Shown: one piece after another, positions 24,401 through 38,935 of the stretch
How positions within the stretch are numbered: the first letter of the stretch is position 1
Layout of the letters: each line of letters starts with the position of its first letter
Assembly: GCA_004794785.1 (NCBI GenBank)
Contig: SJOL01006421.1
Span: 439,777 to 503,776 of the forward strand
Source of the DNA: Opisthorchis felineus
Taxonomy: Eukaryota > Platyhelminthes > Trematoda > Opisthorchiida > Opisthorchiidae
Direction: 5' to 3'
Length of the DNA stretch: 64,000 nucleotides
Made by a program: the position numbers and the translations under genes
Notes under the pieces: generated by a model
The model's input: only the letters and a program-made list of their open reading frames with translations
The model's database searches: none
Told to the model about the DNA's origin: nothing

Positions 24401-27400
24401 TTAACAGCCCACACTCATAATCTCGTGCCTCGACAAATCATGCATATAGGTCTGCTCAATCAAATAAAGTAGCTGAATTTTATATATTTATTGTGAACCG
24501 AAGAACACTGATGCAGTTGTGACGCAAAGTACGACTGTCACTGTGTAATCTCTTTGTAAAGTTTTGTGATTCGTTCCACCTTATCTGCTGAGCCCGGATT
24601 TGAGAACTTTTAAGTTACAGGAATTGTCGTCAATTTACAGTTGCTTCAAACAGCCTTTGAACATCCATCGGGTTCGGCACATCATCCTTTCGAATACCGA
24701 GGAACTACACTATGGTAGCTAGGGGGCTGTCACCAGCGCTTACCATCACTTCCACTGGGAAGTGTTACGCACGATGGAGCTGGTCTGGAACACCACGGGA
24801 TACAAACCAATGACCGGATGTGTGAAAACCATGGTCATGTTAAATCTCCATGATCACTCCAATAATCGGTCATACGAAAAGTGTGGTGAATCGCTCAGCT
24901 GACAAAAAAGGTAACTTATTTTGCAAGGTGTTTTTCATTCAACCCAATACTATTTACTCCTTCTGTGTGACTGTCACCTTCAGTGACTCATCATCTCATG
25001 CGTTGTCTCTTCCACTAGTCCACTCCACCCATTCCCATGTAATTGTTCCTTGTGTTTCAGTGGGCTTTACGTGGTCCGTTGCTGTCTTCGAAGCAGTTGT
25101 TAGAGTTTTTCTACATTTGCTCGATTTAAGTCCTCCGCGTTGTGAAGAAAACGCCGATCATTAGCGAAATACCAAATTTGTTTGCGAATGAGTGTATTTC
25201 GCTAATTTCGTGCAATTTGGTTTCAAGTAGAACATAAGGTTGATGGAAACTCGGGGACCGCGCCTACCTGATGAGCCCCAAGAAGGGCGAAACCGGTCGT
25301 GGGCTGTCGAAGAATTTTCAGCAACCTTATGAGTAGTGCATTACGAATATACATGTATCGCGATATCTCGAATATCGTAGCAACTGAAAAATGAGGCGGC
25401 CTGGTGCAGCACATTCAGTTGCCTGGAAACATCACAAACGAGAGACTCAGCTGGGTTCCAGGTGAGTCTCTCGCAAAACCAAATTTGCTTACAAATGAGT
25501 GTATTTCGCTAATTTCGTGCAATTTGGTTTCAAGTAGAACGCCGATCACTTGATGAGGACTCTTCGAGAGAAATAACTGGTCTTCTTTTTTTGAATTATC
25601 ATGACTAAGCCAAGGAGTCTAATAGCCACGTGACACGATCGATTATATGCCGTGTTCTGTCCAAATAAAAAATCTACCGCATGTTTAGCACGCCCTTCTG
25701 AAACGAATAAGAGTTTGTTGGTGATAGTCACTTCAAATTATACAGTTTCGTCCGATTATTTGTTTTTGTGTGTCTTCTCCGAATTTTCTTCAAATTCACC
25801 AGATAGTTCACGCATTGTGCAGAAGCGTCAATTTGAAAGGATGGTACACAGGTTGCAGACGCATGCCTCGTTCGTCTGACATTGGCACCTGAGTGAACTA
25901 CCAGGTTAAAATGGTTACAAAAACGGTTAACAGGTTAGTAAATCGCCATTGCAACGTTCCTCTTGAGTTGTAATTAAGTTCATCGAATCCATTACCCAAA
26001 ATTAATTCACCGTTGACCTCCGGTCATCAAATCTTCAGTTTATCGATCTTCACTTATTCAAAAGTTCAATTCAGTTAACCTTCAACTCAGACATCAATTG
26101 ATCATTTCCAAATGGAAGTTTCAAGTCCTTAAAAAACTGTCCCATTGATCGTTCCACATTTCGTGTAGAAGAACCCAGCTATGGAGCAATGCAGCAGCCT
26201 TTTCCAGCTTAATACGTCGGGATTCCGTTTTTGCAGTATACCTCTAAATTGACCACTTATCCTTATTGAGAATTCTTTATCGTCCCACAGGCCGTGTGCT
26301 CGGGAGGTCAGTAAAATCCCTCAGTTACGCCTACCGAGAATGGTTGTGATTACTGGAATCTGGTAAATGTAAGCATAAGTTATTTGTAGATGCAATAAAC
26401 GCATATGGTGAAGCCATGTGTCAACTGTCGTCAACTCACTCTGACAAACAGATCAGCCAGCACAAAAAATGACACCCAACCACCCTGTAGAATCAACACT
26501 GGAAAACGGATCTTATTTGTGGTTGACAGGTCCATTAAAGATCACTGTCGTGACAGCTAACCAGTAATCGTCGTCTAATCAGCGCAGAATGACGTGTAAT
26601 TTTGAACAAACATTAGTCCCGACAAATACGCTCCTTTTCATACCATTTTGGTTTTCACGGGAAAGAAGAACATCATAAACGAGAGATTCAACTGGGATTC
26701 AAGTGAGTCTCTCTTGAAAACAAAATTGGTATGCCAGTGAGTGTAGTTGTCAAATTTGGTGCAGTTGGGTTCAAATAGGATAAAAGGTTGACGGAAAAAT
26801 GGGGGCTGCATCCACCTGATGAGCCATAAGAAGGGTGAAAGCGATCGTGGGCTGTCTAATAGTTTTCAGAACCCCCATGAGTAGTGGGTTCCGTGAGCCT
26901 CCCTCAAAGTTCCTCACGAGGATGGCGCACGTTTACAACTGTGGATGGTTGAATATGAGCTGAAGACCTTGAGAACAAGTCTATATGTATCTAGAGAAAC
27001 TTATAAAATGCTGTTAGGGAACGCTTTTCGTAGACAAATGACCGATTTTGAATACCAGGCCATTAGGACGGAGTGTACAGAAAATCCTTACGTGGTCTGA
27101 CTGGTTAAAGATCTAGTCGGAACACCTCAATGATTTATCAATTAATCCTTCTGCCTAATTGCGATCTGGACAAATCTTAACAAGACACAAGGATTGCAAC
27201 AGGCTGCTTTTAGGGTGGAAGATATCCTCTTCACTGACATTTTAGTCGCAGCTCAGCAGTTACCCCTAACATAATCAGTCATATATATGTATATATATAT
27301 ATTTATATAATATATATATATATGTATACATATATATGTATTATCGGTCCATCGGAACAAAATCAACGTTACGTATCCTTCATTTAATGCATTGTCTCGG

Positions 27401-30400
27401 GGATTCTGCTGTTCGGATTTCTCACGACCAAGTCTGTAGTAATTTCGACGATCGCTGCATATTTTAAAGAGCATTCAGTTTTGTCAAATATCTTTTTATG
27501 CACGATTTCCTTTCTCAATCTGCTTTTGTTTATGCGAGACAAAACCGTGATATTTACTTTTTAGCTGAGTATAGGCGTGTGAAACCGAATCTCGAGTTCC
27601 AGCTATCTTTAACGTGATTTTCGAGTGACCATGCAGAGCTTACACAGGGCAATATTGATCTTAGATTGCGACCACTTGATCTACGGTGAATTTTAAAGCA
27701 AATGGACATTCCGACGCTAGTAGTTTGAGAAACGGGATCAAAACACGCAAGAAACCGTAAATGACACTACCGGACGTCATTCAAGCAACCGAGTTTGAAT
27801 GGGAACAACAACTAAAGCTTATGATTGGGACCGGCGATATGCACTACGATTGGTACCATATTTATTTTCGTCAGAAATCATTTTTGGATGCTCTCATAAT
27901 ATTCGCCCAACTGTTTTCTGATCTACTGGTTTCGAATGCTCTGCATTAGCCTCGAAGAGAACCTATCCAGTGGGCGGACAAGGTGAAGAAGGCCCTTCCA
28001 CCTTGTTGGCCTCCGTCTTTGGTGGACTGTTGTTTCGTAATCTGTTCCGCGGGATCCACTTCAACTTCTCATTTATGCGGGTTACTTCACTTGTGCATCC
28101 ACAGACGCAGCAACCTACGAAGTTTGGGGACCTGCTTGACAAAGGAAAAAATCAGGGCACGTGATCTCTCGGGACAGTTGTCAAAACTTAGAAATTCCAG
28201 TACTCTAATCCGTTGCAGACAATAAAAGGCAAAACAATCTGTTTTTGTGGTGATTTACAACAGAGAATTCATGACATTGAATTCACGCAATAATATCCAT
28301 GTAATATCCATGATAGATTAAGTAACCTTCATGAAAAGTTGTGCTTTTTAAATCCCAGATAATGAACGTCTGTAACCAGCTCCAACCATTAGGAGCGGTT
28401 AGCATTCCAAAAGCGCATTGCCTCGTTACATAGCACATTTTATCTCGAGTTTAACATTCTGTACCATGAACAATCTGAACAAACCCATCATTGTGTGGGA
28501 CTTCGGATTGAGCAGGTCATGCCTAGAGGGACGTAAGTGCCTACGGGAGGTAAGTTCTATTCCGTGAGTTAAACCATTTTGCACCCTTCCAAAGAGATTT
28601 TTTCGAGAAACCACCTAATAGTAGCCTATTATAGGAAAACGTTTGCTATTAAATACTTTCTAGTGAATCATTTCACCTGGTTCCTCTTTTTGACGGATCA
28701 CCTATCAGTTTCTGTACGGTGGTCTTTCAATCCAGTTGCCCCACCCTTCGCTCTGGTAGTAATTTTTGTAAACGATAGCCGTGTTGGTGATCAGCACATG
28801 CGCTCTTTGTGTTCTGAACCTTACAAGTAATGATCACAAAATCATTTCACTGGAATCTGCGTTTCATTAAAATATTATTTCGAAAAATCGGGATACTTTA
28901 GGTGATACTTTTTTTCTGGTGGAAAAAACGTTGTACCCAAAGAAAAATCACCTCCCAACTAGAAACAGTTGAACTCTTTCCCATGAGTAGTGGCTGGCTA
29001 AGGAGACCTAATTTGTACCCCCTAGCTACTAATTTGCCTATCCCAGGTTGTTGGACTGTGGTGTTTTGCAGATTGATTCACGGGATACACAGGTAAAGAA
29101 TCCGTTCGGGGCTTAGACAATAATGCTTATCTCAGGCCGTCCTAAGTTCCTCTTAAGCAGACTTCTGTTTCTGAAAAAAATTTACCAGGTCGCACATAAG
29201 ACACCAGGCCTGTGTTAGTTCGAGCCCGGTTGAACTGAGGCATGGTTCTTCGGAATTTTCAATTTTATCAGGCATGCATTAATTGGAACTTGCCAAAATG
29301 CACACAGCAAACAAATAATACAGACTAAGAACGATTGGTGGTTTGAAGGTAATCGATAGGTTCGGGATCCTTCATCTTTATTAGGCACAGTCGCACTAAC
29401 AAAACCTTTAATGAATAACAACGGACACTCACTTTTTCTACCAAACAATAGTTGCCTAAGCTGTCAACGACTGGATACTGGTCAGGTTAAGGTCAACTCC
29501 CCCAGAAGTGAACCATGGTTGTTGAACTTACACAATAGCAGCGTACACGATACACATAGCGGAACACTGGTTTGTGAATAGCTGGCTGAAAAGCAATCTG
29601 TGCTGTTCGTTTCACCCTTCTCAATCAGAAACAAGATTAATCGTCATGAGGTGCCAACCAGTTAAAACATTCCCTGGACTTAGAAACTGTTCACGCCTAG
29701 TGAGGCTAAATGTTGTTTATTATCACAAAGAAAAGCAAAACGGGACAATTACTAGAAGTGTATCGAATACCGAGTAGTTATGCACACAAAGAATTGCGAT
29801 TACCTTTCGTGCCACCCTAGTATCAACAATAGTCCACTACCCATCGATAGTGAGTTAATTTCTCGCGAATTTGTAAAAAGTCGTTTACTAACGAGCATAA
29901 ATTGGATAGGAAAGACGAGAGTTATTTTTTAATCTACTTGGAAGAACTAATCTGGTTGCCCACACTTGTAAACGGCTGGGCACGAAATCACACGGAATCA
30001 GCCGAGTTATTTTGTTGCGGCTTTCACCGACCCAGTACCACTGAACGTCAAACGCAATATAAGATCATACAAAAACAAGAAACAACGAAACAAGGTAACC
30101 AAGGCTTATTTCCTTCCAACCACAACATAGGGGTCTTATCGCTGGCACCTTCACTATGGGGGTTTTCATTTGCTTCTTGATTGTCATATGATATGACCAA
30201 CCAGGGTTCACTGATTCATTCATCAACATTTTGCGCAACATATTACGAGGCAGCAAGCGGTACCGTAGCTGTGACATGACCGGAAACGGAGTATGCGCAA
30301 CCGACAGATAACATTTAGTGTTCTTCTGCAGCAAAAACTGGCATAAACAAGCTCTTCCTAGATATTTCGAACACCGAAAGATCAATAGGGATAGCGAGAA

Positions 30401-33400
30401 TTGGGAAAGAGTCCTGCCACAAAAGGGGAGTAAGTTTGTGTCCTAGAAATGCTCCTCCTGAAAAGTTTTTCCAAGGAAACTCTAATTCACTGACTTCCTG
30501 ATAGAAATACTTCTAGCCTGAGAACAATTTTTCCTTACCTAAACTGGTTAAGTTAGGGCCTCCAAAAAAAACCGGAGATGAAATCCTCGCATTTGTAATT
30601 GCTGCATACTTCTATGCAACAAAGGAACAAACAAACCCAACTAGTTGCCACCTTATTTAATATGAACAACACTCTCATGCGAAACAACTACAGAGAAAAG
30701 GTAGAACAAATGGCCTGATGAAGACTTAGATGGCCGGAGTTCTTATGGCTGGTCACAGGAAGGTGAATTAAGTCCAATTCTAAAGCCGTAACGTCAGATA
30801 ATGTGCTTAAAAAGCAATTGGTTGCTCTACTGACCTCAGTACCATTCAGATTAACCAAATCATCCGGGTTTACTTATTGTTAAGACCGGCAAATCCTTTT
30901 TGTTGAGAATTTCTTCAAAGTCAAAACCACGATCACGTAGTATGATAACTCCGATTCTGCGCAGACGTGAACCAAATCATGTCCGTTGCACAAGGCGTCA
31001 TGTGATGAAAACTGCGTTCGGCGTATCCAGAGGTAGCAGTAGCTTCAGACTGGCCGTACTTTCCAAATTTAGATTCCATTTGTTACCAACTAACAACGGA
31101 GTGTCTCATGTTCCACTTTGACCGAATTTTGTTTTTTTTTTGTGTGACGTTTTGAAGTTCATAGCAGGCATATTTTCATCGCACTTTCAAGAAGTAGTTC
31201 CGTCAATCTAGAAATCTTTGGATTGGAACAAGAAAGAGCATTCTGGTTGAAGCGTGGCAACCAGGCTTAAACTTCTAGAAAGTAGGCGAATACCTGCGGT
31301 GATCTCTAGTATTATTTGTTCGCCACTGGGTAAGATCGTTCACTAATCCGAAATTCTGTCGACGAACCAACATAGGACTACCGAATTCGTACGATTCTGA
31401 GAAAGGTGATTGCACATAGACTTGGATGATTGAACTATTCAGTGTGAGGGTTTCTGATTCACTTTGCACTGGTCACTCTGTTAGCTTTCGTAATAGATAA
31501 ATTGGTGTTGTGACACATGTGAAATGAGATGGATGTCCTTTTGCACATACCCTGCAAAAATTTCAATTGACCAAACCAGGAAATCTCCCAAGCTAATTAT
31601 CGGTCGACTGTCTTTAAAAAACTGTGTATTACACTCACTGTTCCAAATTCAGAGCCCCCTATATTTGCTAACTTTTTTTCCGTTACCACTCTAGCTTATT
31701 TGAATCGGTCTTCCTGTGTAATGGTGATTCAAATGGATGTGATTGTTTCTACCAATACTGCGAATTTCCCCACGTGATTGGCGACCCAATTTGAGTATAT
31801 GTGAAAACAAATTCAATACCTCGTTGCGCACCGGTGCGCTCCCCTTACCTCCTCTGATCACTAAAATTTGTGCCTGTAACACTGTCACGAAGAGACTGGA
31901 CTTTACCGCCGGTTTGTGCACCTCCATAACCCACTGAGCTATATTGCGGAGTGCACGTGTGACATCCACGGAGCCTGTCATACCAGGTTGATCAATTGGT
32001 AGAGGTCTGACCAAAACAGTCACCCGGTCCTCCAGGTTGGAGGTTCAAAAATGTGTGGCGACTTGCCCCTTGGAAAAGTAGGCCACTCTGACGGTCTTAC
32101 GCTAACCTACGCTGCCTTGCGGTTGGGCTTTTGAGCCAAAGACCTTGGTTGAGGACCCTAATCATCCTCGAATCTAGGCCTGGGCGCTCTGGCAGTATTC
32201 CAGCCTAAGTACAACCAATAATTGCACACTTACAAATAATCTTACGGCAGTTAAGCACCAGTATTCCTATCTTGTCATGCTGAAAAGGAGCTTGTAACAA
32301 AACTTATACTTCAATGATGGCAACAGAACTATCGTACGAAACAATTCAAACAAGCTAGACAAAGGTTCTGTCCATCAGATAATACTATGCTACCAAAGAA
32401 CGTGGGTTTTGCCACCGATTTTTTATATTTTCTCTTGTTTACTACCTAACTGACTATTTTGACTTGTTACCCTGTTGGGGCTTTCCACGTTAGCGACCCC
32501 AGGTCCCCTTTTCCACTATTTAAGCAGCTACGGAGGAAAAATGACCACATCTCCAGAAGCTTAAGTCTTGCAGAAGTCGAATAACTTATGCAAGAAATCA
32601 AACTAGAAACCACTCCGTTCAATTAAATCTGTCAGTAAGAGCCTCGGCAATAAAAGCCGCTGTAAAGTATAGTGAGTCTTGAAGCAACTGTTCGGCGAAG
32701 GATAACATAGGTGTTTATCTAACCTTGAACTTGCGAAGATCAACGCTTATATGGCGCACTGACGTTCCGACAGAACCAGCATCTGTTTTGTCTACAAAGT
32801 GTCATTCCACTGGGCGAGTCTTCTACCCATACCGAAGAGGAGGACAGAAAAGTGAAGACCGCCGCTTGCTTTTCCGTTTTTTTCTCAGGCTGCTTGGCCT
32901 AGTAATTATGAATCTGGTAGAAAATATCTCGCCAAAGCAAGAATTGCACCAAGTTGCATATGATCACTGTCGCTCCATAGTAGACGCTCTTGTATGCCCA
33001 GGTTCGAACCATCACTGGATAGAATAGCTCAATACTTCAACAACCATACTGATGCTCGTGGTATCATTGACACATCGGATGACGTACGGGGTGCATGGAG
33101 TCTGGTCAATATAAACAAAGTCTACTTCACAAGCTGCACAGAATTCAGGATCCACAACGAAACATTCGCTTCTCCATCGCCGACTGTCAGAGGTTTCCCC
33201 TAGGGGCGCTGGTTTCCCTCGTTCTTCTCCTTGTACGTAAGAGACATGCCCATCCGTGATTTTCTCATCTAGCGCAATAGGCTGATGACACGGTACATGG
33301 AGTAAACACTAGTTACAAACTGTACTGAATAAAGTCAAGCGAGTGCTTCCTCACCGCAGTCCCCTTCGGTCAATAGTAAAATGACCTAACCAGTAGACAT

Positions 33401-36400
33401 CCCCATCGCTGGTTTCGCTGTCCTTCACCCAATCACTTTCACTGAATGTGAACTCATCAAGTAAACTTATTGGGCCCCTCCATATCTACATAGTCGGGAG
33501 TCGACCCAGACGTCCAACCGTGAGGCTCCGACACCGAGAATGTTTTCTGTTCCCCTCAATTTAGCTCATAGGTACGTTATGGCTTGTATCTTCATCCACT
33601 GGATCGACTGTTTCACTGAGGCTCCTTTGGAGGGATTACGTTTCCCAATGTCAAGTCGGTAAAAATCCGTCTAGGAACGTCTTGGTTGACTTACGGAGTA
33701 AGCTACGTTGCTTCTTATAACTCCATCCAATTAATTAACTCTGAGGTTTTGCAACCCCTCTACCATCACTCACCACAACCAACTAACAACTAATTCATAC
33801 ACTCATTAGCACCAAAACTTCCGCTCACTTTAATTCTATGAGCCGTTAATTCAACCTCCTTGAGTAACAGCCCTGCGTTTAGTCACTGAAGGATACATCA
33901 GACAATGTTTTTGACATACATTAACTTATTTTACCATTTAAGTATGGTCACCTTGTAAACGAGCATGTCCTAGAATGCATACAGCTTTAATTAGCTTGAA
34001 CCAAGCCTTCTTTTTTATCGGTTTGATTCCAGTCACGTTCCTGCTATCCGTATTTTACCCTTTCCCTCAGTTGGTTATCTTCCCATGTGCGAGTTCACAG
34101 TGCCATATCCCTGTTTTATACGACAGTTCATTGATGGGACGTACGCACCAGTGACTCTGGTAAAGCCCAAATAGTTCTCGCTCTTTGCTTAAACTTCTGG
34201 CCTAACTGCAAGTGAGAAATCAAAGAGAGTTATCCAGGTTCCGAAAAGAAACTACAGAATTTAGTTGTCTACATGCGAAAACGATTGGCTCAATTAGTTA
34301 CTCACTTTGAAGAATTGTCCATTTCGGCTCGTGCTCCAAGTGTCAGTCGTGATGGATTCTTCGTCCAAAATTTGTTGGACCGCCTAAAACTTGGAAGCAG
34401 ATGCAAGCGACTTCTTGAGAAATTTCATTAGTTTTGAAACAAAAAGCAAATAATAGTTGTATGAATATATTCGAATCGTGAAAAAGCAACTGTCACTAGC
34501 AGCTAAATAGATTGAATGGCTCTTTCTTTGGAATAACTGGACTGCCCGAAGTTGCAGCCTCGGACGAGAAGCCCATACTCAGTCTCACTCTGCTTGTGTT
34601 CAGTTCTCTTTCAACGGACTGAAGAATCTAAAGAACATAGCTCTGCTGACACACCTTTCACCCTATGGCCCATTTGCAATCAACGATATCGAATAACATT
34701 GAGTGAAGTGTGAGAAACGTCTGAAGAAAACTGTTCGTCTCAAGCATTCGTCCCATCTTCCTGACTGTCCGGAGTTCTCTCCATAGGCTTCTGTCGGTGG
34801 TTTAAACCCATCTACTGAAATGGCACACTGAAGGACGCCATTCTTGTATACAACCGGCTAGCTTCGGTTTGAGGTCAAAGTTTGGGTCACGGAGAGAAAT
34901 AATGGACGAGCAGCCTACCTCGTTCAGCATGCGGTGGAGCCAAAACGAAATCACTGCTTTTATCGAATCTCATGATAACCATTATTTCTGTTTTAAAACA
35001 ATCCTCTCGTTTGTTAATGCAAGGGCATAAAATGAAGCAGGGTGCTTAGACTTCTAGACTGAACAAGGTCAAGTGACGGACAAAACACATCGCTAGACTG
35101 GCAACCATGGTGTGTACTATTTCCACGGCCTTTGACGCTAAGATCGACTGTAAAAACTTTCATTTACGCGGTAAATTTGACGTGACCTGCGTCCGCAAAC
35201 TACATCCCTGTGAAGTTGGGTGTCAAAAGACGTAAAAACAAAAAGTGTCAACACGTGTGGCACAGTCGTAGGATCACTAAGGTTGACGTATCAAATCTAT
35301 CCCTTTCATATGCCAGCTGTTCTAAGTGCTAATTCATCCGAAAGGCAAGTAAACTAAATGTCGGTGGAATGGATTGGATGTTACGTCCAACGCTCGGCTG
35401 TCCCAACCTTATTCTCCCTGTCCTTCATGAATAAAAATCCATACAGGTGGAACCAACGTACATGTGGTACACTAGAGCCGAAAAAAGAAGTGAATCAGCG
35501 ATGTGACTCGTGGGCAGTCGAATGGCGTTTGTCGTCGAGCCGTCATCCGCATTGGCTTTTCCATGAATGCGGCGAAACCGCCAATCAGATCATCTTACGA
35601 GTGAGTATAGTAATATTCGACTGTTAAGATTTGTTTCAATTTCATTTGTCCAGCGGATTTTTTTTAGAAGTATTCGATTTTGATGGACAAGTTACATTCA
35701 GTCAGTCATCTCAGTCATTCCAGATAACGTACGTGTGGAACAGGCTCGGCACATCAGGGATTTCCGATGTTTTATTTTTCATAGGCGCCCATCTTCAACA
35801 TAGATAAGTAATGAAAATTCACGTCAGTTTCTATTCCTTGCAAACAGGTGCACCGTTTTTACTAACCTAATGATTCTGATCTTTGAGTTGTGAAAGGATC
35901 GACGGAACTACTCATGTAGTGCTCGATGGCCAGCAGCTCGTGACGGTTATGTCCAAAAAGGACTATGCACAGCTTTTTCTATCATGTGACATCAGAATCA
36001 GATGGTGAAAATAGTTTTCTAGCTTCAACGGAAAACATATAGTCAGATTGTTTTTTAATAAGGCTGCTGTTCTGATCATCCATCGAAAATGCTAGGAATG
36101 TAGAAGGCGATACCTGTGATGATTCTCAAAATTGTAGCAATACAATGGTTCACTTTTTTCTTATCTTTCCTCATCCTCGCGCATTATACGAACCACTGTG
36201 GATAACTGTCTGTTAGGTTTGACAGAAACAGACAGAAGTAGTAAACTGTTCTCTCGGTCGTTGTGATTCGACCAAACCTTTGTATCTTGTTTTGTCTAAT
36301 GTTCTGTGCCTATGTTCGCCGTCAAACCAGCCTGACGATGATTTGCTGAATTGCCAAAGTTGGACTACAGTCCAGTGACCACGGCCCGGCCATTGGATGA

Positions 36401-38902
36401 TCTACCACACCTCGTGTTTATCCAGCAGACCCAAGCGGATTGAGCGACCGATGTGGTGGTTCTCCTTCACGCGCTAGTATGGTGCCTTATCGTCAATGTG
36501 CTTGTGAGATCAGATTCGACGGTTGCGCTTGCCGTGAGGATGTTTGCACTTGCGTACCACTTATTGCATGATGTCCAGTGCCTGGAATTTGAGTACCTAG
36601 TGCCTCTTCTGTTGCATGGCTGTCCATGATGGTGATGATGACTGGTGCCTGGTCTGGTCGCTCGGTCATCTCCATAAGTCCTGAACAAATCAAGCGTGAT
36701 TTCACGAATCATCAGCAGATGAGGAAGTCTTAAATACTCTTGAGTGACGGAAATATAAACCAGCCAATGGGCCAGATACCGAAGGAGTACGTTCTCGAAT
36801 TTGTCTTGGGTTGAATAATACCTTGCAATGTAATATGCACCTCGTTGGACCCATTCAAACTGCTCATCGATGATTATATATCACTCAGTGTGTTGCAGCT
36901 TAATAAGAGTGAAACTTTCCAACTGTTTGTAAATAAATGGATGGCTTTCATCGGACTATGATATGCAAATGTCGCACAGAGTAATGCCAAGATATCGATG
37001 TCTCCTGATCAAGTAACGTCTCCGGTTGGACGATACAGGTTGAGGCTTATTTGGCATGTTAGCGAGTCCACTCATCATTTGAGCGGTATTCAAATTTTTC
37101 ACAGCTAGCTCCCGAGTAGTTTATTCGCCTCACTTCTGTTTGCTTGCTGACAAGCAGTTCATTCGTCTTTGGTCAGCAGTCCTTATGCCGAATAAACCGG
37201 ATGAATTTGGCATAAAATATTGTTTTCAAGTACTACAGTAACCTAAGTGTTTGATATATCAACGGCTGTTCATATTTCTTTAACAATCAACCATCAATGA
37301 ATCAGTTTTATCGGGGAGAACAATTGGGTTGTGTTCTGTAGCCATCCTACAGTTCAGTGCTTCAAAACAATTATAACATTTTAATTAGGCAAACCGGACC
37401 AGCCTTAAAAACTAATCGATTCATTTTCAACTTAACCCACTGTTACATTATGATACACTTAGTGAGGTAACAATTTCCAGTTGGAATGGGGCCGAATTAC
37501 GGTTGTGCTCATCCCAAACACTTTTTGTTTTTAGAACCCGAATAATCGGTTTTGACAGCATATACGGAAGAATAATACGCCACCAGACGACACGCTTACA
37601 GTGTTTTCTCTCTCTCTCTCCAATTCCTAGACGGCGCGCTCAAAACCCCACATCATGTTTAGGTGACTGGTTTCGGGCCCCAACTGGTTTTAGAACCAGT
37701 CGATTCATATTCAGTTTAACCCACTATTCTATTATGATGAGCTTGATCAAATCAGAGAATTTCCAGTTGGAATGTGGCCGAGTTGGGGTTGTCTTCATTG
37801 CTAACACTTTTTGCTACTAGAAGCCGAATAACGGGTTTGAATAACAGGTTACCAAATGATATGCTTCAATTATTTTCCTCAACGTTTGGATGGTACGCTC
37901 AAACAATCTCATTTTTTTGTTTGGGTGTCTGGGTTCGAGCCCCCGGTTCTACTCAATGGCTTGACGAATTTGACAGATTTATGCACATAACCCGTTGAAC
38001 CCTTTACGAAATTTTTCTGTTGCTCCAGTTGGTACGATTTTCGCGATATTCCAGTATATTTTCTTGAAGGGACCTACTCACAGATTGTGCCTATCTGAGG
38101 AACCCTGAGAAGAGGAAACCAGTCGTGGGCTGTGGAAGAGTTTTTAGCAATCTTGTGAGAGTGTACTTAATGATATGACCAGTGTTCAGCACATTCAGTT
38201 GAAAAATACCACAAACGAGATATTTAACTGGAATTCGGTTGTGTTTATCAATAAAATGAAAGTGGCGTGCAAATGAGCGTATTTCGCTAACATTCAGTAT
38301 ACATCTTCTCCTAGAGATCTAGTGTTAGTCATAAACCTCCGGTGAATCATTTTGCTGAAAAGAGTGCTCTGACTGTTGTACTTCTATAACCTATTCTGGG
38401 GAATTTCGTTACAACTAGGAGAAGCAGAAAAGTGGCGTTACCTCCAAAGTTCGGAATGTCATCAAGCGTGACACTCGTAAACCTTTGGTCGATAGGTTCA
38501 TGACCCGCATGGCTAATGATGAGAACTCGCCGCCCACTGGATAGGACTGGAGCATATTCGTCACAATTGTTGAGTTGTGGAAAGGAAATTAATATAATCA
38601 CTTCGAATCTGTTTTGGATGAAGTTCAAAGGGAGACAGACGACTATCACATTCGGTTAGAGTATTTGATTTAGCCAGTGTGGGCTCATAGTTTTCAATTA
38701 TTGATAACTACAGGTCTTTGTGATGGACCTCACCTGATCGAAATCACTTTAGAAACGTTCGTCAGACGTTTCCGCAGTGGTCCACTTAAGCGGCTGTTAT
38801 TAATGCGGGGAAAACAGTCTTCGTTCACTGCTTTTCCATAAAACCTGCATCATGTAGCAGCTGGAACCAATGTGTCTATGGTACACGGTTTATAGCTCAT
38901 AA

Positions 38903-38935
<33 letters not shown>

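Noticed and set aside
27253..27474. Minus ORF with Tyr-Ile repeats
   Set aside because: Translation of the TA microsatellite.
28480..28555. DFGLSR as a kinase DFG motif
   Set aside because: No HRD, APE or other kinase motif nearby; the phrase is isolated.
31691..32023. 110-codon minus ORF with a donor-like site
   Set aside because: It contains tRNA A-box-like text, better explained as a repeat.
35447..35601. Exon with good splice sites
   Set aside because: Its text recurs in part at 38.87 kb and resembles family D, so it is treated as repeat.
36700..36720. CTGATGATTCGTGAAATC as a hammerhead
   Set aside because: No GAAAC strand with a usable stem III and cleavage site follows.
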